Source: Mesobacillus subterraneus (lineage in GTDB: Bacteria > Bacillota > Bacilli > Bacillales > Cytobacillaceae). Taken from it: a DNA stretch of 64,000 nt. The stretch is from assembly GCF_020524355.2 (NCBI RefSeq), contig NZ_CP129019.1:2232001-2296000 (forward strand). The letters are read 5' to 3'. A model generated the notes under the pieces. The model saw only the letters and a program-made list of their open reading frames with translations. It did not search any database and had not been told where the DNA came from. Below, in pieces: positions 52,671-60,799 of the stretch (its first letter is position 1; each line of letters opens with the position of its first letter). The position numbers and the translations under genes are program-made.

Positions 52671-52928
52671 TTATTGCTTGCTGACGAGTCCGAAAATGAG
52701 TTTAAACTTCTTACAGCTTTTCTTCATGGTTTTAATACCTTCTTTTGAATCGACTATGATAACTGACTTCCAGAACCAAATTCTTATGTAAGCTGATTGG
52801 AAATGAATTGGACCCTTAATCCACTTTTCCTCATATTCCTTCCCGTTCTCATATTCAACTTCTGTTCGAACAAGCCATGTATTACCGATCCCTATCTCGA
52901 TGTATTTTTTCGGAGGTATTTTAACCAT
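52671..52928 (-). CDS. DUF3977 family protein
   Basis: 85 residues with the family core KYIEIGIGNTWLVRTEVEYE and IKGPIHFQSAYIRIWFWKSV. Small bacillary protein of unknown function, predicted mostly beta. Overlaps the upstream VOC gene by 8 nt, so translationally coupled. Confidence 0.8.
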   Translation of the reverse strand: MVKIPPKKYIEIGIGNTWLVRTEVEYENGKEYEEKWIKGPIHFQSAYIRIWFWKSVIIVDSKEGIKTMKKSCKKFKLIFGLVSKQ

Positions 52929-53316
52929 TTTTCCCTATGACGACCTTTAATTTCTCATTCATTACTTGCTCCTCTATGTATTCAAAAAATCCTATCGTAT
53001 TTCCCCACGGATCGGAAAAGGTTGCCCATTTCACGGGAACTTCTTCTCTAGCAAAAATCTCAAATGACTCTATCTGTAATTCAGCGATTAATCTAGATCT
53101 TTCTGCCTCAATTGACTTAACTCCTAATCGCAATGGACCGCTTTCCTGAGCTGGCGTTCCCTCGGCTACCTGCAGCCAGCACCCAGGTATCAATTCCCAC
53201 TCCGCAAAGCCATCATGCGGAATAAAATTAGGGTCTTTTTTCAAAAGAAATTTGTACCATTTTAGGCCTTCATCAATATCAGAAACTCGCACCTGGTATG
53301 TCATTTCAAAAATCAC
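52921..53316 (-). CDS. VOC family protein
   Basis: 131 residues. VOC modules FEMTYQVRVSDIDEGLKWYK and PVKWATFSDPWGNTIGFFEY; glyoxalase-like fold with an intact late glutamate region. Distinct from the VOC protein at 48.4 kb. GGGGGAGATGG lies upstream. Function unknown. Coupled to the DUF3977 gene. Confidence 0.85.
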   Translation of the reverse strand: MIFEMTYQVRVSDIDEGLKWYKFLLKKDPNFIPHDGFAEWELIPGCWLQVAEGTPAQESGPLRLGVKSIEAERSRLIAELQIESFEIFAREEVPVKWATFSDPWGNTIGFFEYIEEQVMNEKLKVVIGKNG

Positions 53317-53369
53317 ACCATCTCCCCCTTCTTGATCCTTCTAGAGTAATATCATTTATCCACGCCAGT

Positions 53370-53945
53370 CTACGGCACTGAAATAACCTGGTCCAATAAG
53401 CTAGCTTCTTTCTCAAATAATTCAGCTAAAAAGAGCAGCTGTGGAAAAGGTTCAAGCGGCAGTCCAAAGTTTATCTTCCGGCTTAATGATGCCTTGCCTC
53501 CCTGTGCAATAAACTTCTCCAGCGTGATTTTCTGTGTACATATAAGCGAAATTTCCTCACGGGATAGCAGCAGAAGACCGTTTGTTTCGGAAGACGGGAC
53601 AGGAGCCGTATTTGAATAAGCCAGATACATAGCTGTTGAAGCAGTTGGATCTGTCCCTTTTAACAGGATTGGAGCAATATCCTCTGATGATCGTATTTTA
53701 ATAGCTGTGTCGTTCCATTCCCTTTTGAAAAATGTAATCGGGGAATTTACAAGCTCGATCTCCATGGATGATTCTTCGAAGACTTCGCGAATTGCTGTAT
53801 CCTGGGCACTTTCTCCATCTTCCCGATGACCACCAAGCCTGACAACGCCAAGCTTGTCTCCTTTTCGTGTTGGTCCCACCTGAAAGGGAAATAATCCTTT
53901 GTACATAATATAAGCCCCGGATGTGCGGACATGTTTCGTTTCCAT
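53370..53945 (-). CDS. Nudix hydrolase
   Basis: 191 residues. The Nudix box runs GGHREDGESAQDTAIREVFE followed by ESSMEIE, with all acidic metal ligands present. Hydrolyses a nucleoside diphosphate linked to some moiety X. The start at 53945 follows GCGGGGGA. First of four Nudix genes in 5 kb. Confidence 0.88.
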   Translation of the reverse strand: METKHVRTSGAYIMYKGLFPFQVGPTRKGDKLGVVRLGGHREDGESAQDTAIREVFEESSMEIELVNSPITFFKREWNDTAIKIRSSEDIAPILLKGTDPTASTAMYLAYSNTAPVPSSETNGLLLLSREEISLICTQKITLEKFIAQGGKASLSRKINFGLPLEPFPQLLFLAELFEKEASLLDQVISVP

Positions 53946-54067
53946 TGGATATCCCCCGCTTTTCATAAAAGTTTTCTACATTAACACTGTATTTTCCTTC
54001 TTTTAGAATTAGGCGTATCTTTTAAAGCTGGTTAAGATCAAATTCTGAAGCTTCCCATCATGCCATC

Positions 54068-54096
54068 AAAAAAAGAATCGCGCTATTGCACGATTC
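54068..54096 (-). terminator. Terminator downstream of the FAD monooxygenase region
   Basis: GAATCGTGC / GCGCGATTC-type hairpin followed by TTTTTTTG in the minus direction. Confidence 0.75.
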
Positions 54097-54184
54097 ACTT
54101 TACATCGACAAATATATTTTCGGCTTGGATTTTCATCGATCCGGAGACCAGATCTTTAATCATTTTCTGCATGTTTTTAATCAT
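54095..54184 (-). CDS. Putative 29-residue peptide
   Basis: ATG-initiated open frame (MIKNMQKMIKDLVSGSMKIQ) ending at TGA inside the terminator, 23 nt after the monooxygenase stop. A small hairpin GCTGC-TTTCGA-GCAGC lies directly before it, in place of a normal ribosome binding site. May not be translated. Confidence 0.25.
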   Translation of the reverse strand: MIKNMQKMIKDLVSGSMKIQAENIFVDVK

Positions 54185-54206
54185 GGCTGCTCGAAAGCAG
54201 CTCTCT

Positions 54207-55379
54207 TTAAGCCTTATATCCAAGTATCCAATCCAATCTGTTAATTTTAAAATGATCTGGCACATGCCGTAGAATTTGATTTCTGACCATCATCGCTGCC
54301 GGATTTTCAAGTTGCATCATTCTAGCCATCATTCGTGAACCCTTAATAATTTTTGTGACACGCGGTATTCTCTCTTGCTCATATTGACTTAATGCTTCCT
54401 CAACTTCAATTGTACATTGCTTAAAATTGCGTGCGAGAATTAACGCATCCTCCATTGCCTGGGCTCCGCCTTGTCCCAGGTTTGGCAGCATCGGATGAGC
54501 GGCATCTCCCAACAAAGTCACTCTTCCTTTATGCCATTTTTTGAGTGGTTTGCGATCATAAATTTCATGAACAAGGATGTCCTCCTCTTTTGTAGAATCA
54601 ATGACATCTGCAATTGGTCCCCACCAACCTTGAAATTGCTGTAAAGCAAGATATCTTTTATTTTCCTCCTTTACGAGTGACCCTCGAGGCGTGTTTATCG
54701 CAGCAAACCAAAACACACGACCCTTTCCTATATGCGAAAAACCAAATCTCTTCCCGTTGCCCCACGCTTCGAATCCTCCACCCAACTCGACTGGAAAACG
54801 GGGGTCTTCATAGCTGGAAATCCCTCTGACAGCAGTGAAGCCCGAATAGCGCAGCTTGGATTCCTCCATAATATACTGTCTTACTCGAGAATGAACCCCA
54901 TCTGCTCCTATGAGAAGACCTGAATTAAATGTTTCTCCATCCTCAAAGGCGCTAGTGATTTTTTCAGAATCCTGTTCCAATCGTAAAAACTCTTTTCCAA
55001 GCACTACTGTATCAGGTTCTAACTTTTCATATAAAATTCTATGTAATTCAGGACGATATATTAAATAGCTGTACGTTCCATATCGATCTGCCTGCTTATG
55101 AACCGGCATATTGACAATAAGTTGACCATCATGAGTCCTGATTTCCGCTTTTTTCACTGGTGAACCAGCCTGCCTCACCTGTTCTGCAACCCCAAGATTC
55201 CCCAATGCCTTGATTGCGTTGGCAGACAAAACAATACCCGCACCCATCTCCTTTAATTCCGAAGCTCTCTCAAAAACTTTTACTTTTTGTCCTATCTGCT
55301 GCAATGCAATCGCCGCAGAAAGTCCACCGATCCCAGCACCTATAATGGCTGTATCTGGATTGTTTACTGTATTGACCAT
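54207..55379 (-). CDS. FAD-dependent monooxygenase (PHBH/UbiH-type)
   Basis: 390 residues, group A flavoprotein hydroxylase. FAD motifs: GAGIGG near the N terminus (about 14-19), the DG motif LLIGADGVHSRVR and the GD motif LLGDAAHPMLPNLGQGGAQA. Related to urate hydroxylase HpxO and salicylate hydroxylases; substrate not fixed by sequence. The start at 55379 has AAGGGG 8 nt upstream. Divergent from a Nudix gene across a 52-bp repeat array. Confidence 0.88.
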   Translation of the reverse strand: MVNTVNNPDTAIIGAGIGGLSAAIALQQIGQKVKVFERASELKEMGAGIVLSANAIKALGNLGVAEQVRQAGSPVKKAEIRTHDGQLIVNMPVHKQADRYGTYSYLIYRPELHRILYEKLEPDTVVLGKEFLRLEQDSEKITSAFEDGETFNSGLLIGADGVHSRVRQYIMEESKLRYSGFTAVRGISSYEDPRFPVELGGGFEAWGNGKRFGFSHIGKGRVFWFAAINTPRGSLVKEENKRYLALQQFQGWWGPIADVIDSTKEEDILVHEIYDRKPLKKWHKGRVTLLGDAAHPMLPNLGQGGAQAMEDALILARNFKQCTIEVEEALSQYEQERIPRVTKIIKGSRMMARMMQLENPAAMMVRNQILRHVPDHFKINRLDWILGYKA

Positions 55380-55424
55380 AGACACTACCCCTTCTGTGAG
55401 ATTTTTTTGAGGTTTCCACCTTCT

Positions 55425-55545
55425 GTTGGACCGATAGAGATTTTCTATCGGACACTTTTCTCCGTTTCTCCCTTCCGTTTGTCCGATAGAGCTCTTCTAT
55501 CGGACACTAATCTCCGTTTCCACATCTATTTGTCCAATAGACCTT
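55425..55545. repeat. Tandem palindromic array, 52-bp period (CTATCGGACACTT)
   Basis: CCGATAG at 55431 and 55483 and a decayed CCAATAG at 55534, i.e. 52 and 51 bp apart. Arms CCGATAGA and TCTATCGG are inverted repeats; the spacer is CACTTTTCTCCGTTTCTCCC, then TTCCGTTTGTCC, nearly the same as in the array at 44044-44296. Confidence 0.85.
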
Positions 55546-55602
55546 CAAATATGTTAAAATATAGTAAAATTTCTATATTATTACTAGTGAGGTGCATGAT
55601 TT

Positions 55603-56004
55603 TTGACTAGACCGAGAGCATTTGCTGCCATCATTAAAAACAATTATATACTTATGACAAAGCATGTCTATCCAGACGGCTCTTTCTGGACACTCCCGGG
55701 AGGAGGTCTAAAAGCAGGCGAAACATTCGAAGACGCAGTTGTTCGGGAAGTGAAAGAAGAAGTGAATTTGGACGTGGAAGTAGTAGACTATCTATTTACT
55801 GGTTAATATAGCCATGGTGAGGAAAGATGTTTTTTAGTTCGCCCATTAAACGACAAAGAAGCCACGCTCGGTTACGACCCTGAACTTGGCGACAAACAGA
55901 CATTAAAAGAAGTGAAATGGCATTCAGTTGAATCGATGAAGGATGATCTTCATGTTTCTAGAGTATTAGATACGTTAAAATTGGTAGTATGTGAGGATTT
56001 ATAA
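55603..56004 (+). pseudogene. Nudix hydrolase with in-frame stop
   Basis: 133-codon gene interrupted by TAA at 55804-55806. Before it: a TTG start (GTGAGGTG upstream) and the Nudix box [27 protein letters not shown], complete. After it, in the same frame: YSHGEERCFLVRPLND and a normal C terminus ending at 56004, one base before the next gene. A single base change (for example GAA or CAA to TAA) explains it. The 67-residue stub has the catalytic box but lacks the back of the fold. Confidence 0.8.
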
Positions 56005-56571
56005 ATGATTACAGAGGTATATTTCGTAAGACATGCTCATTCAGCCTTCTCCCTCGAGCATGAGGAGACACGTGAACTTTCCGAAAAAGGCTGGAGAGAT
56101 GCAGAGAAAGTCACTCAAATTCTGATACAGGAAAATATCAATCAAATTATTTCAAGTTCATATGTCAGAGCAAGACAAACGGTCGATGGCCTGGCAAATC
56201 TGCTGGATATGGAAATTGAATTAGATCCCCGGTTCAGAGAACGGAATCTAGCTGCCAGAAATCATCATTTTGATAATCCAGAGGAAGCCATGCAAAAAGT
56301 CTTCTCAAACCCTGTATTCAAGTTCCCCGGAGGAGAATCTAATAATGAAGTGAAACAGCGAGGAATTAAGGGTTTACGAGATGCTGTGGATAAGTATAAA
56401 GGCCAGAAAATTGCAGTAGGCATCCACGGCAATATTATGGCCTGCACCATGAACTATTTTGACAAAAAATATGATTTCGAGTTCTGGAAGCAAACCACCA
56501 AACCAGATATTTATAAACTTTCAATTAGCGAATGCTTTGAATTAGTAGCTTGTGAACGGCTTTGGAAATAA
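56005..56571 (+). CDS. Histidine phosphatase family protein
   Basis: 188 residues of the phosphoglycerate-mutase-like branch. Phosphohistidine site RHAHSAFS (first His of the RHA motif), second arginine in SSYVRARQTV, and the late histidine in VGIHGNIMACTM. Acts on a phosphorylated small molecule, unknown. Starts directly after the stop of the disrupted Nudix gene, so they form an operon. Confidence 0.9.
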   Translation: MITEVYFVRHAHSAFSLEHEETRELSEKGWRDAEKVTQILIQENINQIISSSYVRARQTVDGLANLLDMEIELDPRFRERNLAARNHHFDNPEEAMQKVFSNPVFKFPGGESNNEVKQRGIKGLRDAVDKYKGQKIAVGIHGNIMACTMNYFDKKYDFEFWKQTTKPDIYKLSISECFELVACERLWK

Positions 56572-56588
56572 CTTCTTCGCCTATGAGT

Positions 56589-56626
56589 GAGGGCAGGTAC
56601 CTGCAAAGCGGAGACTGCCCTATTTT
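56589..56626 (+). terminator. Probable terminator of the histidine phosphatase gene
   Basis: GGGCAG / CTGCCC stem with a large loop, followed by TATTTTA; modest strength. Confidence 0.5.
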
Positions 56627-56673
56627 ACATTCAGTCTTTAACAATAGGGAATTCCGTAAAGATATTGTGAAAT

Positions 56674-56940
56674 CTAGACTCCCTTTAATCTTAAATTGAA
56701 TATCTTTTTAACAAAATCTTCTTTATGATCGGTGTATTCATTTATACCCTTAGAAGACTTCTCGTGATAATTTTTGACCTTTAAATATTCTATCCTGGCA
56801 TCCTCACTGGAATTCAGGTGATCTCTAAAAAACACCAGATTATTCCACAATTTATTTTGGTACTCCACTTTTTTACCTCGTATTTTTCTATCCACTGATG
56901 GTACATGCCCTGTAAGAATAAAGCACTGCCTCGATATCAA
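56674..56940 (-). pseudogene. C-terminal remnant of a GrpB family protein
   Basis: 88 codons that match only the end of GrpB-type nucleotidyltransferase-like proteins: LWNNLVFFRDHLNSSEDARI then EYTDHKEDFVKKIF. The N-terminal two-thirds, including the nucleotidyltransferase active site, is missing. The TTG/ATA opening overlaps the stop of the upstream Nudix gene. Probably a deletion product. Confidence 0.55.
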
Positions 56941-57413
56941 ATACTATAGTTATGAACGATCAGATGCTGCGGCGCTTCAGGCAATTCGCTCAATGATGTC
57001 CTGATGAACTCGGGGTATAGCTTGATTTTTTCAAGGCTGCTGATTGGCACCCACTGATAGACCAGCTGCTCACCCTCTTCTCCATAGAACTCTTCTTTGT
57101 GGAAGTTAAAGCTGATATTCAGAGGAGAAACTTGAAAATACAGCCCGATTTCATGATAATTTTTATTGTTATAATCAAAGATGTTTTCAGTGAACCAGAG
57201 AAGTTTTTCTACCTTTACATCGATCCCCAACTCTTCTTTTACTTCTCTCACCACACTTGTCTGTGAATCTTCCAATAGCTCGACCCTGCCTCCTGGCAAT
57301 GCCCAATGCTCGTCCTTCACCTGTTTATGGATCAGCACATGGTTGTCCACAATCATCACCGCCGCTACCCGATAATTAAACACAGCCTTTTCAATGTAAA
57401 ATGTTGTATCCAT
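56937..57413 (-). CDS. Nudix hydrolase
   Basis: 158 residues with Nudix box GGRVELLEDSQTSVVREVKE then ELGIDV; acidic ligands intact. C-terminal HNYSI. GAGGAGG precedes the ATG. Substrate unknown. Third Nudix gene of the cluster; follows a frameshifted small membrane gene. Confidence 0.88.
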   Translation of the reverse strand: MDTTFYIEKAVFNYRVAAVMIVDNHVLIHKQVKDEHWALPGGRVELLEDSQTSVVREVKEELGIDVKVEKLLWFTENIFDYNNKNYHEIGLYFQVSPLNISFNFHKEEFYGEEGEQLVYQWVPISSLEKIKLYPEFIRTSLSELPEAPQHLIVHNYSI

Positions 57414-57425
57414 TGTTCGTCCTCC

Positions 57426-57724
57426 TCATTGCAAAAATGCATTTAATTCTTTTGCCAATCTAGATTTCCGAAAGCCTTTTCGCCTCATTAATTCCTTCAT
57501 TTCATCAATGGTCTGATAGGATCGGCGAAAATAGTAGTAATTAAAATGTTGGGCCACAGCAAAAAGAAAGAGAAGATAATTGGTTTGCTGATGAATTGAA
57601 AGATTAATATAATCACACCTATGACAATCAACCAGGAATTCAGCCTTTTAAAATTCGCGAAGATTCTTAAATGACCTTTGGCAGACCAATTAAACTTAAA
57701 GCGAAAGTAAAAACGCCAATCCAT
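57426..57724 (-). pseudogene. Hypothetical two-helix membrane protein, frameshifted
   Basis: The first half (MDWRFYFRFKFNWSAKGHLR, two hydrophobic segments near 30-60) runs in one frame. From about 57590 the protein-like frame shifts by one base to NYLLFLFAVAQHFNYYYFRR, then QTIDEMKELMRRKGFRKSRL, ending at a TGA at 57426-57428 just before the next gene's ribosome binding site. Together about 99 residues. No family recognised. Frameshift or sequence error. Confidence 0.55.
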
Positions 57725-57773
57725 TGGCCTGTATATAAACTAACTAACTTCTTTTTTACTCGTTTTTGTATTT

Positions 57774-58223
57774 TCATACCGATATTGTATACTGCTTCAT
57801 CAGATCCTTTATGAGCGGATGAAGCTGGTCAGGCAAATCTCTCACATTAAAAAAGCGAGCGTCGGTAGTTTCAACGCCATCCTCTTTGAGTACTCCACCG
57901 AGGATTTCTTTTGAAACATAGGCAACAGTGACTGGATAAAATTCATCCCCATTTGGCAATTTCACATGATGCTGCTTACCTGAAAAAACACCAACTAAAT
58001 TCAGCTTTCCAATTTCCAGCCCAGTTTCCTCGAATACTTCCCTTCTGCCAGCTTCCTCAGTAGATTCCCCTAACTCAATGAACCCACCCGGAACACCCCA
58101 CTGGCCATCTCTTCGTTTCTGAAGTAAAAACTCTCCCGCTTCATTGATTACAGCCACTGCAGCACCTACCAAAATCAAAGGCTGATGACCAATATCCTTT
58201 CGCAAATCCTCTATGTAACCCAT
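57774..58223 (-). CDS. Nudix hydrolase
   Basis: 149 residues with Nudix box GGFIELGESTEEAGRREVFE followed by ETGLEIG, complete. The front part has LQKRRDGQWGVPGG. Resembles the YtkD/MutT-like and ADP-ribose-type small Nudix enzymes; no substrate-specific signature. GGGAGG lies upstream of the ATG. Fourth Nudix gene of the cluster. Confidence 0.9.
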   Translation of the reverse strand: MGYIEDLRKDIGHQPLILVGAAVAVINEAGEFLLQKRRDGQWGVPGGFIELGESTEEAGRREVFEETGLEIGKLNLVGVFSGKQHHVKLPNGDEFYPVTVAYVSKEILGGVLKEDGVETTDARFFNVRDLPDQLHPLIKDLMKQYTISV

Positions 58224-58346
58224 GTTTCCTCCCTAATAAGTAAAAATTTTACTAGGTAAACAGAATTCGACAAAGCGAGTAAATTCCCTCCTTTTCCCTA
58301 AAAATAAAAAGCGATTCATAAAGAACCACTTCTGCCCATCATCACG

Positions 58347-58889
58347 TCAATTCCCCGACCGCTTTCTAATGAATATAATGGACACTATCATTAAACTTAC
58401 CAACGGAATCCAGATATAAATATAACGAACGACAGGACTTTGCAACTGTTTTTGCAGATCCACTTCTTCGGTTGGTGCTGACCCTTTTCCTAGCGTTACA
58501 AAATCCTCCCCTGCACTGCTTAGTTCCTTTGTCCGGTCACATATATTGGTTGTCAATTGACCCTGGAATTCATATGCATATACCAAGTAAGATTCTCCCT
58601 TAAAAAAGTCAATAGAACAGCTGGACCATTCATCTTCAAGTATGATTTCTGTTTGTGATACATCTTTCCACGTATCCTCAACCTCAAATAATATTTTTCT
58701 TTTATTATTCTTGTTTTTTATATCAATGACCTTTCCGCTGAATACCGCTTTGGAGCTTTCCAATTCTTTTTCAACACTTTTCTCTTTCACACATTTGCAA
58801 GCATGGCTGGATGTTGGGAATGTAGTTAATCCAGCTGCCAAAAGAATGACTGCCAAAGAAAAAGTTACTAGCTTTTTTTCATTCTGCAT
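58347..58889 (-). CDS. Secreted/anchored protein with TIMP/netrin-like domain
   Basis: 180 residues. Signal peptide ending at SSHA, so the mature protein begins CKC, as in TIMP-like domains where the N-terminal Cys-x-Cys is essential. Further cysteines in WSSCSIDF and TNICDRT probably form disulfides. A C-terminal membrane helix (about 152-172) with a basic tail anchors it outside the cell. Function unknown in bacteria. The start at 58889 follows GGAGGC. Confidence 0.75.
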   Translation of the reverse strand: MQNEKKLVTFSLAVILLAAGLTTFPTSSHACKCVKEKSVEKELESSKAVFSGKVIDIKNKNNKRKILFEVEDTWKDVSQTEIILEDEWSSCSIDFFKGESYLVYAYEFQGQLTTNICDRTKELSSAGEDFVTLGKGSAPTEEVDLQKQLQSPVVRYIYIWIPLVSLMIVSIIFIRKRSGN

Positions 58890-58932
58890 CTGCCTCCACG
58901 TTTTCAAAATAGAACAAGCAGCGCAATCCCAA

Positions 58933-59562
58933 TCATTTTTTCGTCATCTCAATCACTCCGCCACAATGAGAAATAGGCTTAAATTCCAACTTACAGTATT
59001 CCTCTAACATCGAATCTAATTCCTTGAAGACAAAATAGAATTCATCGTCATCCCAGAGTTCTTTGCTGTCATTCTTGCAAGCTTCAAGCTGCTGCCTCGT
59101 TTGAAAGGCAATGTCTCCTATCAAGATTTTGCCGCCCTCTGATAGCATTGGAATTAATGCTTTTATAAAAGAAACTTTCTCTTCATCCGTTAAATGGTGT
59201 AATGCATAGGTACTAACAATGTAATCGTACTTTTTACTTTTAATTTCTTCGGGCAATCCGGTAGCGATATCCCAATCTATTAAATTGGCATTCGGCATTT
59301 TAGGCTTCGCCAAAGCAATCATTCTCGGTGAAAAATCAATTCCATCTATATGATGTCCCTTTTCGTACAACATGGCTGTCAGCACTCCTGTGCCGAAACC
59401 GATATCCAAAACTCTTGAACCTTCAATTTCCATGACTTCATTAAAAATCGCATTTAAGATCGCTCTATAGCCTGCAAACGGATATACTCCACTTTCTTCG
59501 CTAACCTCTACTGTCTTGTCATAGCCGTCTGCCCACAAATTAAAACCTTGCTTATTTAACAT
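58933..59562 (-). CDS. SAM-dependent methyltransferase, class I
   Basis: 209 residues. SAM motif I VLDIGFGTGVLTAMLYEKG, acidic end of strand 2 DGIDFSPRMIALA, and IVSTYALHHLTDEEKV. YrrT/UbiE-like small-molecule methyltransferase. GGAGGAG precedes the ATG at 59562. Not similar to the methyltransferase at 46 kb beyond the fold. Monocistronic. Confidence 0.88.
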   Translation of the reverse strand: MLNKQGFNLWADGYDKTVEVSEESGVYPFAGYRAILNAIFNEVMEIEGSRVLDIGFGTGVLTAMLYEKGHHIDGIDFSPRMIALAKPKMPNANLIDWDIATGLPEEIKSKKYDYIVSTYALHHLTDEEKVSFIKALIPMLSEGGKILIGDIAFQTRQQLEACKNDSKELWDDDEFYFVFKELDSMLEEYCKLEFKPISHCGGVIEMTKK

Positions 59563-59689
59563 GAATGCTCCTCCAATTTTCGAGAACATCCAGCCTTATC
59601 CTTATCTAGACCGCGATGTAATCCATTATTTTTCTTATGTCGCTGACCTTTTCTGCCTAATTAATAACAAACGCCACCTTTCACAGAGA

Positions 59690-59848
59690 TTATTTATTGA
59701 TAATAACCAAGTACATCCTATTCGAATTCGGTGGTCGTCCTCCCAGTAACTTGTTCCAATGCTGTACATACACATGTTTCATACTATTAGCTTTAAGTTT
59801 TACCTCTAACTCACTATCATAATTTATTCTTATGTTCAGCCGGTTCAT
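59690..59848 (-). CDS. Hypothetical 52-residue protein
   Basis: Soluble, mixed-charge product (MNRLNIRINYDSELEVKLKA) overlapping the end of the 55-residue gene by 32 nt. GAGGAAGG is immediately upstream of the ATG, closer than usual. No family recognised; may be a chance frame. Confidence 0.3.
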   Translation of the reverse strand: MNRLNIRINYDSELEVKLKANSMKHVYVQHWNKLLGGRPPNSNRMYLVIINK

Positions 59849-59984
59849 TCCTTCCTCTTTTCGCCAGCTCCTCAAGCAAAGAGATCATTTTTTCGTTTTG
59901 TTCAATCATTTTCTCATTTTGCTGCCTGAACTTCGTAAAATCAAACATGAATACCAATAAAACGATGGTTATGATGATTGTCAC
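59817..59984 (-). CDS. Small membrane-anchored coiled-coil protein, 55 residues
   Basis: GTG start with AAGGAG 7 nt upstream. N-terminal membrane helix (TIIITIVLLVFMFDF) then a heptad-like helix with the repeated EKMI motif (QQNEKMIEQNEKMISLLEEL). Similar in design to the 51-residue gene at 1476. No family recognised. Confidence 0.6.
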   Translation of the reverse strand: MTIIITIVLLVFMFDFTKFRQQNEKMIEQNEKMISLLEELAKRGRNEPAEHKNKL

Positions 59985-60023
59985 TTCATTGCTCCTTCCC
60001 CATAATCCAGCTTATGGCTTTAT

Positions 60024-60190
60024 TTAAATCCACGGCATAATAATCCAGCTGAACTTCTCCCCAACGGCAAAATACTTCTTGTTTAAGTACTTACCATAAG
60101 CATCCTTACCGCTCCACGTTTTGTCCAGAATCTCCAAGGAGCTATCTCTATATTACCATTCCGCAAAATCCATTTATATCCATTTTTTAA
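60024..60190 (-). pseudogene. Coding remnant of unknown family
   Basis: Two adjoining frames read YKWILRNGNIEIAPW and then LDKTWSGKDAYGKYLNKKYF, followed by AVGEKFSWIIMPWI and a stop at 60024. There is no start codon, and the frame changes near 60135. The fragment lies between the ccdC terminator and a small membrane gene. Looks like a decayed gene end. Confidence 0.35.
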
Positions 60191-60197
60191 AAAACTA

Positions 60198-60228
60198 CAA
60201 AAATCCCCTCGCGATTTGCAAGGGGATC
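60198..60228 (-). terminator. Terminator of ccdC
   Basis: ATCCCCT / AGGGGAT stem, 18 nt past the ccdC stop, followed by TTTTTGT in the minus direction. Confidence 0.8.
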
Positions 60229-60245
60229 ATCATTAATTCTTATTC

Positions 60246-60728
60246 CTAACCATTAGGCAATTCATTGTGGAGTTTCTTGAATTGCAAATACATTGCGATT
60301 CTCCATGGGACAATCATTCCAAAGGCTAGAATCCAAAACATTCCGCTCAACTCGCCGAAATCGATTGAGCTGCTCAGCACCAACTTGGCTATTATACGGA
60401 CGACCAACAAACCGATTAAAATGAAGGCGAAAGCCTTGGATCTCTTCAGGAAAATTTCCTGTCCTCTGACTTCGAACTTCGAGGTTTTGATGAGCAGGAT
60501 TGAGAATAGTATCCCTACTGAAAGCGCCTCTAGAATCTGTAAAAAATGAACCCGGAAGACTGGGAAGATGAACATGAGCGCACCCGTGCTCATGAAGATT
60601 GGCGGTAAGATAATTTTCTTGGCAGATGCTGGTTTTTTGGCTGCCTTCATCCTCATGAATGTCACAAAGATAGCCATGCCAATTGCTCCAACTGTTGACG
60701 CCAGAATATAATTCATTCTATATTTCAT
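60246..60728 (-). CDS. ccdC: CcdC family membrane protein (cytochrome c biogenesis cluster)
   Basis: 160 residues, about five membrane helices, with the family blocks MKAAKKPASAKKIILPPIFM and WRIAMYLQFKKLHNELP. In Bacillus subtilis this gene (yneJ) follows ccdA and yneI; its product is not essential for cytochrome c maturation and has no assigned activity. The same order is seen here. No clear ribosome binding site was picked out ahead of the ATG. Confidence 0.85.
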   Translation of the reverse strand: MKYRMNYILASTVGAIGMAIFVTFMRMKAAKKPASAKKIILPPIFMSTGALMFIFPVFRVHFLQILEALSVGILFSILLIKTSKFEVRGQEIFLKRSKAFAFILIGLLVVRIIAKLVLSSSIDFGELSGMFWILAFGMIVPWRIAMYLQFKKLHNELPNG

Positions 60729-60760
60729 CCCTTATTTATAGTATCCACATTATTATAATG

Positions 60761-60799
60761 AAAATCAGCCATTTAAGATAGACTTAAATGGCTGATTTT
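60761..60799. terminator. Terminator between yneI and ccdC
   Basis: AAAATCAGCCATTTAAG / CTTAAATGGCTGATTTT perfect 17-bp stem. The response-regulator stop codon lies in its edge, so ccdC may be read only partially from upstream. Confidence 0.9.

Noticed and set aside
55603..56004. Second selenoprotein or recoded gene
   Set aside because: The interrupting codon is TAA, not TGA, and the site is not a redox cysteine; a nonsense change or sequence error is simpler.
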